DNA of 13,156 nucleotides from CAZRZN01 sp964604565 (GTDB lineage Bacteria; Pseudomonadota; Alphaproteobacteria; Rhodobacterales; Rhodobacteraceae), in contig CAZRZN010000107.1 of NCBI GenBank assembly GCA_964604565.1, positions 1 through 13,156 on the forward strand, in the 5' to 3' direction. The notes beneath the pieces were generated by a model. The model had not been told where the DNA came from and did no database searches. It saw only the letters and a list, made by a program, of their open reading frames with translations. The position numbers and the translations under genes are program-made. Positions 1 to 8,100 of the stretch are shown here, piece after piece. How positions within the stretch are numbered: position 1 is the stretch's first letter; every line of letters begins with the position of its first letter.

Positions 1-848
1 CGGCGCAGATCGGGCAGTGTGCCGGGGATCGCGCAGAGATCGTCGACATGGTCCACCATCGACGGCGCGCTGCCCAGCAGACCGACCGTATAGGGATGAC
101 GCGGGCGCGCGAACAGCTCTGCCACGGGGGCAGTCTCGATCAAATGACCGGCGTGCATCACGGCGATGCGGTCGCAATAGGCCGCCGCGAGGGCAAGGTC
201 ATGGGTGATCAGCATCGTTCCCAAGTGCCGCGCCCGGGCGATCTGGCGGATCATGTCCATGATCTCTGCTTGGGTCGTCACGTCCAGATCAGTGGTCGGC
301 TCATCGGCGATCAACAGCCGGGGGCGGCAAGCCAGCGCCGCGGCGATGCCGATCCGCTGGCACAGGCCGCCCGACAGTTCGAAGGGATAGGCGCGCATGC
401 GTGTCTCCGGGTCGGGAATGCGCAGCTGCCGCATCGCGTCCAGCACCCTGTCGCGGATCTCATGGGCGGGAAGCGCGTTATGACGCGCGATCACATCGGC
501 GATCTGCTGGCCCACCGTGCGGATCGGGTTGAGCGAAGACCGTGGGTTCTGAAAGACGATCGCCGCCGCCCTGCCGCGCCAGGCGTCACGCTCTCGCGGG
601 CGCATGGAGAGGACATCGCGGCCCTCGAACCGGACCGTGCCGGAGCGCAGGCGCGCAGCCTTGCCCAGAAGTCCCATGATCGCGAGGGCGGTCACCGACT
701 TGCCCGAGCCGGATTCGCCGACGATCCCGAGGATCTCTCCCGCGGCGATCTCCAGCGACACGTTCTGCACCGCCTTGAGCGGCCCTGCGCGGGTGCGAAA
801 GTCCACCGTCAGGGCGTCTACGGACAGCAGCGCGGCGTCTTGGGTCAT
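1..848 (-). CDS. Peptide/oligopeptide-type ABC importer ATPase (DppD/OppD-like), C-terminus beyond window
   Basis: Cytoplasmic ATPase powering the importer whose permeases lie just upstream; 282 residues are visible and the frame is still open at the left edge. Translation shows Walker A GESGSGKS (residues 44-51), Q-loop VFQNPRSSLNP with Q100, signature LSGGLCQR (158-165), Walker B LLIADEPTTDLD (178-189) and H-loop LITHD (H216). The following HPYTVGLL segment (251-258) is typical of the OppD/DppD C-terminal region, which normally ends in a short cysteine-bearing oligopeptide tail, not visible here. The start at 848 is chosen because its ATG overlaps the permease stop as ATGA, with AGG seven bases upstream. 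The signature is slightly unusual: Leu-Cys follows LSGG where Met/Gln-Arg/Gln is common, and PTTDLD replaces the usual PTTALD. A partner DppF-like ATPase may follow beyond the edge, or this may be a fused double ATPase; both are inference. Confidence 0.95.
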   Translation of the reverse strand, partial: MTQDAALLSVDALTVDFRTRAGPLKAVQNVSLEIAAGEILGIVGESGSGKSVTALAIMGLLGKAARLRSGTVRFEGRDVLSMRPRERDAWRGRAAAIVFQNPRSSLNPIRTVGQQIADVIARHNALPAHEIRDRVLDAMRQLRIPDPETRMRAYPFELSGGLCQRIGIAAALACRPRLLIADEPTTDLDVTTQAEIMDMIRQIARARHLGTMLITHDLALAAAYCDRIAVMHAGHLIETAPVAELFARPRHPYTVGLLGSAPSMVDHVDDLCAIPGTLPDLR

Positions 849-1714
849 ATGCGTGCCTGCGGGTCCAGAAGGTCGCGCAGGGCATCGCCCAGCAGATTGA
901 AGGTGACGACCGCGATCATCAGCGCCAGCCCGGGGAACAGGAAGACCCACCATTGCCCCGACGCGATGAAGCGCGCCCCTTCGGCCACGAGGATGCCCCA
1001 TTCAGGTGTGGGCGGGCGCACGCCCAGACCCAGAAAGGACAGGCCCGCCGCGTTCAGGACCGCCCAGCCAAGGTTCACAGAGGCCTGCACGACAAGGGGC
1101 GAGGCGATGTTGGGCAGCAGGAATACCATCAGGATGCGGCCATGCCCCGATCCGCCCACGCGCGCGGCCTCGACATACCCGAGATCGCGCCGCATGCTGA
1201 CTTCGGCGCGCGCCAGACGGATGTAGAAGGGCAGATTGATGATGGCCGTCGCGAGGATGACATTGCCGACGGTATTGCCCAAGGCCGCCACGAGGGCCAT
1301 CGCCAGAACGAACAGCGGAAAGGCCATGATCACATCGACAAGGCGGCTGGCGACGGCATCGAGCGGTCCGCCGAAATATCCCAGCACCGCCCCCGTCAGG
1401 GATCCCAGAACGCAGGATATCCCGACCGCGCCGAAGGCAATCAGCAAGTCCAGCCGCGTCGCGACCAGAACCCGTGAAAACACATCCCGTCCCAGTTGAT
1501 CGGTGCCGAACCAATAGGCGGCGGAGGGAGGCGTCAGCGCGTCTTGCGGATGCGTGGCCAGCGGATCATAAGGCGCCAGTGCGGGACCGAACAGCGCGGC
1601 AAGAACAAACAGGCCGAACAGGACAAAGGCCCCGAAATGCAGCCAGTTCTCTGTCAGGATGGTGCCGGAAAGGCTCCGCCGCGGCCGCAGTGTCGGCGCC
1701 TCCACAGGGCGCAT
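845..1714 (-). CDS. ABC importer permease, DppC/OppC-like
   Basis: Inner-membrane permease, second of the pair, forming the translocation channel for peptides or a similar solute. It is 289 residues, normal for DppC. After a polar N-terminus comes the first membrane segment (about 27-47), then the typical periplasmic motif FGTDQLGRDVFSR (69-81). Further hydrophobic segments lie at about 89-113, 127-146, 150-165, 207-232 and 255-275. The cytoplasmic ATPase-coupling EAA loop is at 182-201 (EAARVGGSGHGRILMVFLLP). The C-terminal RDLLDPQARI is the classic family ending. The ATG at 1714 shares one base with the stop of the upstream permease (TGATG), with GAGG eight bases upstream. The stop overlaps the ATPase start by four bases, so the three genes are one translationally coupled operon. 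Substrate cannot be read from the permease. Confidence 0.96.
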   Translation of the reverse strand: MRPVEAPTLRPRRSLSGTILTENWLHFGAFVLFGLFVLAALFGPALAPYDPLATHPQDALTPPSAAYWFGTDQLGRDVFSRVLVATRLDLLIAFGAVGISCVLGSLTGAVLGYFGGPLDAVASRLVDVIMAFPLFVLAMALVAALGNTVGNVILATAIINLPFYIRLARAEVSMRRDLGYVEAARVGGSGHGRILMVFLLPNIASPLVVQASVNLGWAVLNAAGLSFLGLGVRPPTPEWGILVAEGARFIASGQWWVFLFPGLALMIAVVTFNLLGDALRDLLDPQARI

Positions 1715-2724
1715 CAGGTCAGCCTCACGCGGGGGTCGATCAGACCAGCCACCAGATCGGTCAGCAGGTTCACCAGAACAAAGATCGCAGCCATGATCAG
1801 CATGAAGGCCTGTAGCGGCGCATAATCGAGAGACATCAGACTATCCATCGCAAAGGCTCCGATGCCGGGCCATGCAAACACCTTTTCGACAAGGACATTG
1901 GCTCCCAGCATGTAGGAAAAGACCATGCCCAGCGACGTTACCACTGGCAGCATGGCATTGCGCGCGCCGTAGGACAGCAGGATCTTGCGGCGGGACAGTC
2001 CATGCGCCCGCGCGGTGCGGATATAGTCGCTCGACAAGGCGGTCAGCATCGAGGCGCGGGTCATCCGCGCGATCGGCGCCAGCGCGAACAGCGCCATGGT
2101 GATCCCCGGCAGAAGGATCTGTTGCAGCGCGGCCGCTGCGGTGGCGGGTGTGCCGTCAATCAGCGCGTCGATGGTGATCAGGCCGGTCACGGCGGGCGGT
2201 TTGAACAGGAACGGGTCGATGCGTCCCGTCGGCTCCGGCGCGATGCCAAGGAGATAGTAGAAGACATAGATCAGCAGCAGTCCGGTCACAAAGGTCGGCA
2301 TCGACACGCCCAGCGTCGCGATGATCCGGCAGGTCTGGTCGATCCAGGTTCCGGGCCGGACGGCCGCCATCACGCCCAGCGGGATCGCCACCGCCATGGC
2401 CAGCCCAAAGGCAAAGACCGTCAGTTCCAACGAGGCGGGCAGGCGGGTCAACATCTCTGTCGCGACGGGTTGGCCGGTCACGAGAGAGCGGCCCAGATCG
2501 CCCTGCGACAACGCGTAGAGATACAAGCGGAACTGTTCGATCAGCGGCTTGTCCAGCCCCAGCGCCGCGCGCAGGCGGTCCACGTCCTCCGCCGACATGG
2601 CGGGGTTGGAGGCGAAAAACACGGCGGGATCCCCGGGCAGGACCCGGGTGATCAGAAATGTCGCGACCACCACACCGAAGAGCGTCGGAATCGCACTGAG
2701 AAGTCGCCATGTGATCCTGTTCAT
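1714..2724 (-). CDS. ABC importer permease, DppB/OppB-like
   Basis: Inner-membrane permease, first gene of the minus-strand importer operon; 336 residues from the preferred start. The N-terminus RLLSAIPTLFGVVVATFLIT is the first membrane helix, followed by RVLPGDPA (27-34), a hallmark of DppB proteins. GLDKPLIEQFRLYL (56-69) and GDLGRSLVTGQPV (75-87) are further family blocks. More helices lie around 100-121, 140-160, 203-220, 258-278 and 304-326. The EAA loop is RTARAHGLSRRKILL (236-250), and the protein ends LIDPRVRLT as expected. The frame is open nine codons further upstream, but ATG at 2724 is chosen because AAGGAGG (2730-2736) sits five bases before it and the protein then begins MNRITWRLL like its relatives. 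The gene is divergent from the substrate-binding protein at 3141. Confidence 0.96.
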   Translation of the reverse strand: MNRITWRLLSAIPTLFGVVVATFLITRVLPGDPAVFFASNPAMSAEDVDRLRAALGLDKPLIEQFRLYLYALSQGDLGRSLVTGQPVATEMLTRLPASLELTVFAFGLAMAVAIPLGVMAAVRPGTWIDQTCRIIATLGVSMPTFVTGLLLIYVFYYLLGIAPEPTGRIDPFLFKPPAVTGLITIDALIDGTPATAAAALQQILLPGITMALFALAPIARMTRASMLTALSSDYIRTARAHGLSRRKILLSYGARNAMLPVVTSLGMVFSYMLGANVLVEKVFAWPGIGAFAMDSLMSLDYAPLQAFMLIMAAIFVLVNLLTDLVAGLIDPRVRLT

Positions 2725-2729
2725 TCCTG

Positions 2730-2736
2730 CCTCCTT
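2730..2736 (-). promoter_or_regulatory. Shine-Dalgarno AAGGAGG of permease B
   Basis: The minus strand reads AAGGAGG then CAGGA before ATG at 2724. This near-perfect site decides the start over the in-frame ATG at 2751. Confidence 0.85.
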
Positions 2737-2790
2737 CCGGGCGGCACCCATCCTCCCCGCCGGGTGATGCCCCTTCTTTTGCAGGGTTTG

Positions 2791-2836
2791 GCGGCCCCGT
2801 CCATGTCCGGTCGCCTGCCATGACGGACATGGCCGC
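2791..2836. repeat. Interrupted inverted repeat near the 5' end of the permease operon transcript
   Basis: CCATGTCCG (2801-2809) and CGGACATGG (2824-2832) are perfect 9-bp arms with a 14-base loop. Four more pairs, GCGG (2791-2794) with CCGC (2833-2836), extend the stem with a six-base bulge on one side. If the promoter proposed at 2844-2872 is right, the structure lies at the very 5' end of the permease mRNA, so it could be an operator at the start site or an RNA hairpin. The dyad is seen; the role is inference. Confidence 0.5.
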
Positions 2837-2843
2837 CATGCGG

Positions 2844-2872
2844 AGTATCCCTGCCTCCGTGTCGGCCGGCAA
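2844..2872 (-). promoter_or_regulatory. Candidate sigma70-type promoter of the permease operon
   Basis: The minus strand shows TTGCCG (2872-2867), a 17-base spacer and GATACT (2849-2844), each matching four of six consensus positions. Initiation would fall near 2837 and give a leader of about 113 bases. It is the best-spaced pair I found in this spacer, but such matches occur by chance, and no transcript data are available. Confidence 0.35.
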
Positions 2873-3072
2873 GATGGCGGCTTTCGCCGTCAAGGTGCGC
2901 GGGTCGCGCCCCCCCTCCGGCGCAAAGCCGAAGTGGCCGTGCCGCTGGATCCCCAGTGTGTTCCGTCCTTGCGGTTGCGTGCCGGCGCCGACCCTGACAG
3001 ATGAAAGCGCGTGACGACACCCCGCAGGCTCCACGCGGGATGTGGGGTCCGCGATTGCCTGACACCGCGCCG

Positions 3073-3095
3073 GGTGGCAATTTCCCCTTGCCACC
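3073..3095. repeat. 8-bp perfect dyad 45 bases upstream of the substrate-binding protein gene
   Basis: GGTGGCAA (3073-3080) and TTGCCACC (3088-3095) are perfect arms around a seven-base TTTCCCC centre. A weak plus-strand promoter can be drawn as TTGCCT (3055-3060) with CAATTT (3078-3083) at 17-base spacing, which would place the dyad over the -10 and start site. This position suits a repressor operator; an mRNA hairpin is the alternative. No T-run follows, so it is not a typical terminator. Confidence 0.45.
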
Positions 3096-3140
3096 AACGG
3101 ACATGCGGATATCCACGTCGGCGGAAAGGGACATCACATC

Positions 3141-4739
3141 ATGCAACGACGCAATTTCCTGACGACTTTCGCCGCCGCGTCCGGTGCGGCGATGATCCTG
3201 CCACGGTCCTGGGCCCATGCCCAACCCAGAGCGGAAAGCCTTCGCGTCCTGAGCGAGGGGGCCGCGAATTCCTTCGATACGTTTTCCGTGGGTGTGAACC
3301 GCAATTCGATCCAGTTGACCTGGAACGTTTATGACCGGCTTGTGACCTTCGGCTACAGGCAGCTCGACGAGGGTGTCGGGTATTACGACTATTTCGACAT
3401 CCAGCCGCAACTGGCCGAAAGCTATTCGGTTGCGGATGACCAGAGATCGGTCACCTTTGCGCTGCGCAAGGACGCGACGTTCCACGATGGCAGGCCGGTT
3501 ACCGCGCGGGATGTGAAATGGTCGCTGGATCGCGTTGTGGCCAGCCCGATCGGCGCCGCCCAGTTCCGCACCGGGTCGATGACATCGCCCGATCAGTTCG
3601 TCGTGGTGGACGATCATACGTTTCGCGTGGATCTGCCGCAGCCGGATCGCTTTGCGCTGCCCAATCTTGCGCTGACCTATCCGATCATCGTGAACGCCGC
3701 GCTGGCCCTTGAACACGCCACAGAGGCGGATCCTTTCGCGATGGACTGGCTGAGCGCCAACGCGGCCGGGGGCGGGGCCTTTCGGATCGCGCGGGCGGAG
3801 ATCGGGGAACGGATCCTGTTGGAACGCAATGACGACTGGAAGAGCGGCCCGCTGCCCGGCTTCAGACGGGTGCTCTGGCAGACGGTCCCGGCGGCGGAAA
3901 CGCGGGTCGCGTCGCTTTTGCGCGGCGATGCCGATCTTGTGCAGGATCTGCCGCCGAAGGATGTGCAACGCCTGCTGGACAATGAAAATGTCGAGGTGGT
4001 CGGCGTGCCCACGTCCAGCTTTCATTTCATTGGCATGAACGGCGCCCGGCCGCCTTTCGACAACAAGCTGGTGCGTCAGGCCGTCGCATATGCGCTACCC
4101 TATGACGACATGTTCAAGGTGGCCCTGTTCGGGCGCGGCCGCCCGTTGCACGGCGGCCGCCCGGGCCGGCCTGACAGCATCGCATACCCGCAGCAAAGCG
4201 GCTATGACACCGATCTGGACAAGGCGCGCGATCTGCTGGCCGAGGCCGGATACGGCGAAGGGTTCGACACCACCTTTTCCTACGAACTGTCGCAGGCCAC
4301 CATCGCCGAGCCGGTGGCGCTGTTGCTGCAAGAGGCATTGGCCAAGATCGGCATCACCGTGCGCATCGAAAAGGTGCCAGCCGGTCAGTTGGGCACTCTT
4401 TTGCAGGACAAGAAGGTGCCCTTCTATTTCGAAGGCTCGACAGCCTTCCTGTCGGATCCCGATTACTTCTTTCGGGTTTTCTATACGGGGGACTCGCGGT
4501 GGAACTTCGGCGCCTACAAGAACGAGGAATTCGCCCAGCTGGTGTCCGCGACGCGCTACGAGACGGATCAGGCAATCTATGAGGATCAGGTCCGCCAAAT
4601 GATCGAGATGGTCAAGGAAGACATTCCCATAATCATCCTCTGGCATCCCTCGCTGGACACCGGGATGCAAACCGATATCGAGGGTTACAGCTACACCTTC
4701 CACCGGCAACTTGAGATGAAGACGCTGACCCGCGGCTGA
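3141..4739 (+). CDS. Periplasmic substrate-binding protein of the peptide-type ABC importer (SBP family 5), Tat signal
   Basis: Periplasmic receptor that captures the substrate and delivers it to the divergently encoded permeases; 532 residues, normal for family 5. The N-terminus MQRRNFLTTFAAASGAAMIL has a twin-arginine motif (RRNFL) and a short hydrophobic core, with likely cleavage after AHA (residue 27), so folded export by Tat is predicted. Family features include a block near 60-70 (WNVYDRLV), LAESYSVADDQRSVTFALRK (about 91-110), FHDGRPVTARDVKWSLDR, and IGMNGARPPFDNKLVRQAVAYAL in the C-terminal half. A GGAAAGGG tract ends 10 bases before ATG 3141, a slightly long spacing. Substrate is unknown: family 5 members bind dipeptides, oligopeptides, nickel, glutathione or sugars. 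The divergent placement relative to the permeases differs from the common dppABCDF order. Confidence 0.95.
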   Translation: MQRRNFLTTFAAASGAAMILPRSWAHAQPRAESLRVLSEGAANSFDTFSVGVNRNSIQLTWNVYDRLVTFGYRQLDEGVGYYDYFDIQPQLAESYSVADDQRSVTFALRKDATFHDGRPVTARDVKWSLDRVVASPIGAAQFRTGSMTSPDQFVVVDDHTFRVDLPQPDRFALPNLALTYPIIVNAALALEHATEADPFAMDWLSANAAGGGAFRIARAEIGERILLERNDDWKSGPLPGFRRVLWQTVPAAETRVASLLRGDADLVQDLPPKDVQRLLDNENVEVVGVPTSSFHFIGMNGARPPFDNKLVRQAVAYALPYDDMFKVALFGRGRPLHGGRPGRPDSIAYPQQSGYDTDLDKARDLLAEAGYGEGFDTTFSYELSQATIAEPVALLLQEALAKIGITVRIEKVPAGQLGTLLQDKKVPFYFEGSTAFLSDPDYFFRVFYTGDSRWNFGAYKNEEFAQLVSATRYETDQAIYEDQVRQMIEMVKEDIPIIILWHPSLDTGMQTDIEGYSYTFHRQLEMKTLTRG

Positions 4740-5149
4740 AGCCCTGTCCGGAGGGGAATGATCGACGGAATGTGCCTTGATCATGCGGGGGGCAACCGCA
4801 GGCAGAAACTTCTGGCGCGGGCCTGAAAGATGCAGCAAGGCTGTGGTTCCAGTGCGCCAGCGCGTCGCCCGCCAAGCCGACCCACCGACCGTGATCTTGG
4901 CCGTAAACCTGAGGGCGGAGGACCGACGCGATTGGGCTAAGCGGTGACGGGGAACAGGACAAGGATTTGCCAGTTTCGCATCCTGCCGGGGCCGGGATGG
5001 CAGGGAACGTCGACAAGGAACCCTGCCGCAACATACGGTGCCCGACGGTTTCGTGCAGCCCGGCCCGGCGGGAATTCGCTCTGCCGATGGATCGGGATGG
5101 GCCGCAAGGGGGGTGCCAAGTTACCCGGTCGGACGCGATGGTGCCCCGC
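4740..5149. other. Convergent spacer without a recognised gene
   Basis: About 410 bases between the end of the substrate-binding protein and the 3' hairpin of the 1212-residue protein. Open frames exist on both strands, but none has a ribosome binding site or recognisable product. ATGATC and GATCAT form a 6-bp inverted repeat with a 15-base loop shortly after the substrate-binding protein stop. Three arms can pair alternatively: CCTGCC (4982-4987), GGCAGGG (4999-5005) and CCCTGCC (5021-5027). None of these is followed by a T-run, so no clear intrinsic terminator for the plus-strand gene is visible. Confidence 0.6.
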
Positions 5150-5183
5150 CCCGGGCGCCGCGGTTCGGTCCGCGGCGCCCGGG
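5150..5183 (-). terminator. Strong 14-bp hairpin just after the 1212-residue protein gene
   Basis: CCCGGGCGCCGCGG (5150-5163) and CCGCGGCGCCCGGG (5170-5183) are perfect 14-bp arms around a TTCGGT loop, beginning eight bases beyond the minus-strand stop codon (5192-5194). The stem is almost entirely G-C. No T-run follows on either strand, so it is either a non-canonical terminator or a 3'-end stabilising structure. It could also serve the convergent plus-strand gene. Confidence 0.6.
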
Positions 5184-5191
5184 ACTATGGC

Positions 5192-8100
5192 TCAGAGACC
5201 ATCCATTATCGTGGATTGCGTCAAGAGATCTCCGGCGGCGTCGAAGACAAAATTCCGCGACGTCCAGTCATAGGCATCGAGGACATCCGTCAACACCATC
5301 TCAGTTCGGATGCCGTCGACGTATTCGATCTCCAAAAGGCGCCCGTCGTCATAGGTTTTCGTCCTGTGCGATACCGTTCCGCTGGCTTCGAAGTCGGAGA
5401 TGGTTCTGGTCCAGACGAAGACGTCGGAGAGATCCTCGGATACTTCCCTGACCTTGACCCCGTCCTCGAAGGTCGAAACATGTTCCACACCGTTGTCCAT
5501 GACGCGCTTCCGCGAGGTCAGCGCACCCGAACTGTCATAGACCGCTGTCTGCGATCCCCAGCTGAAGGCATCGCTGGAGTCGGTCATCATGCTGATCGAC
5601 CGCACCCCGCCTGCCAGATCGGTGGCGACGATGCGCCCGTCGTCGTGGTGGACGGTCTGGTGCGTCACCGCCCCCGAAGCGTCGTATTCCTTCTGCACGC
5701 GTGTCCATGAGACCGCATCGTCGGGATCCAGCATTTCGACATTTGTGCGGACATCGTTGGCGAACGCCGTGTGAACAACCGTGCCGTCGTCCCTGGTGAC
5801 GGTCACGGCGACCTTGTCGCCCGCAGCATCATAGGTCAGGAACCTTTCGCTCCAGGGTTTTGTCCCGGCGGTATCCAGCTGGACGTCCCCGATCACATGC
5901 CCCTCCGGCCCCTGTACGGTGACGCTTGCGTCCGCGGTAACCGTTTCACCGGAAAGATCGATGTATTCATAGGTGAAACTGTCCGTTCCGAACCAGAATG
6001 CGTTTGGCGTGTAGGTCAGGGTTCCCGTCGGGTTCAGCGCGATGCTTCCGTGAGCCGGTTCCTCCTTGACCGCATCGATCAGCACGGCCTGATCGTCATC
6101 TGCCAGAAGGTCGAAGGTCACCGCCGTGTTCTGTGTGGTTTCGATCACGGCCGGTTCGTCCACACCCGGGTCATCAGACAACAGGCCCGAATTTTCGGCG
6201 ACGAAGGTCAGGATTTCGGGGAAGGCCGCGGCGATATCGGGGTGCACGCCGTCCGGCACGGCGAAGTCGGCGGGCGGCAGTTCGCCGTAGAGCGCGGTGT
6301 ATTGCACGATGGACGCCAGAAAATAGAGCGACGCGGTGCCATGGGGCGCGTCATCCACGAACAGGTCGGTCAACGGGATATCCGCAAGCCCGAGGTCCGG
6401 AGATTGCAGCATGTCCGCCAGCATCGGCCCGACGGGCACGAGGCGGATATCGACATCGGGCCGGGCGTCGGAAAGAGCGGATTCATAAGTCACCCACCAG
6501 TCGTTGAATTCGCCACGCAGGTAATCGCACCAGGTGTCGAATTCCGCCCGGGTTGGCGGAAAACTGGCGACGAACCGGGCCATGTCGGGCCAGTTCTCAT
6601 AGATCAGGATGGTCGCATCGGGTTCCTGGCCGATCACATGGTCGATGATGTCCAGCGTGGCGCTGATCGGTGTCGTGTTGGGCTCGTTCCAATAGGCCTG
6701 ATCGGGGCCCTGATACTGGACGAAGTTCAGGGCGGTGATGGTGAAATGCGTGAAATCGGCATCCGCGAGGCTTTCGCCGGCGTCAGGGTCCCAGGCGTCC
6801 TCGACGCCGTTGAGGCCCCATTGCGGGCGCAGGGGCAGATCGTCGTGGTTTTGCAGGCCGCCCCATTGGCCGGAAAAGGCATAGCTGTTGTCGCCGCTGG
6901 CCTCGGCAAAGGCGTCCATCCACCAGGGCACGACGGTGGCGGGCGTGTCGGAGACGTGGTTGATCAGGCTGTGGCCGAAGATGTATTCGCGCACCGCCTT
7001 GCCGCCGGTTTGCGGGTCTGGATCGGGCACGGGGTCGACGGGATCGGGCACAGGGTCCGGATCGGGCGCCGGATCGACCGGATCGGGCACGGGGGCCGGA
7101 TCTGGCACAGGGTCGACCGGATTGGCTACGGGATCGGGGTCAACGACCTCTCCCCCACGGTCGAGCCGCGGATAGGTGTCGAGAAATTCCACCAGCGCAT
7201 CATGGCGGGCCGTGTCGTCGCCAAGATGCCGCAGATTGCCCCAACTGCCCCACTGCGAGGGTTTGGCAACTTCGACGAAGGCGTTGAAGAGCGTGCCACC
7301 CGCGTCCACCCAGCCATCCAGCAGCTCGGTATAAAGCTGACCCATCGCATCGCTGTAGTTCAGTTCGATGAAAAATTCGCTCAGCACCGGGTCGCCGGTA
7401 TACTGTCCGGTGGCCACGACATGCGTCCCGCCTTCATACATCACCATGTCCAGCCCGTATTCTTCGGCCACGGCGGCGTGATAGGCGAAGGTGTCGAAAA
7501 GCTCGGCGAGGCTGCTGGACGGGTCGCCGGTCACCGATCCGTCGCGCAGTTCCTGAATGGCGCGGTCGGTTGCCAGGTCAAACTTATGCGCCTCGACATA
7601 GGCGCTCCGCTCGGCGCCCGCCAGCCCGAGGGCATCGGCCTGAGTTTCCGCCTGTGTGCGGCTTTCGGCAATCCAGGATAGCACGGCCTCTGCCTTGTTC
7701 GCGCCAAGGCCATAGCCGAAATATCCCGTGACGGCATAGGTGTCGAACAGCGTGTAGGGCGCGGCATTGGCGGGATCCAGCGCCACATAGTCAGGGGCCT
7801 CGAGGATCGCGGATTCCAGTCCGGGCCAGCCGGTATGGGTTGCGATCGTCTTTACCAGACGATCCTCCTCGCCGGCATAGACGTCGTCGAGGATCATCGC
7901 CATCTCTGCCGAACGTGCGCCGTATTCCTGCACCCAGCCGGCCTCGACCTCGCCGCCAAATCGGATCTCGGCGTCCGCCGCGCTGTCGCGCGCCTGCCCG
8001 AAGGTGAAATTCCAGACTTCGTTGGAAAATTCGAAATGGGCGCGCAGGTCGGGATCGAGATTGTCGCGGACATATTGTGCAAACTGGCGGATGTAGTCGT

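Noticed and set aside
48..1226. 392-codon plus-strand frame opposite the ATPase and permease C
   Set aside because: The minus strand carries Walker A, signature and Walker B motifs in order; the plus frame does not resemble a protein family.
2721..4025. 434-codon minus-strand frame across the binding-protein gene and spacer
   Set aside because: It overlaps the well-supported substrate-binding protein and permease start, and has no recognisable domain.
4740..5191. Transposon or IS remnant in the convergent spacer
   Set aside because: No terminal inverted repeats, target duplications or transposase motif could be found by eye.
5771..7681. 636-codon open frame on the plus strand opposite the 1212-residue gene
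   Set aside because: It is an antisense frame of a G+C-rich gene; its translation is rich in Gly/Arg/His/Val without domains, and the opposite strand has clear enzyme motifs and repeats.
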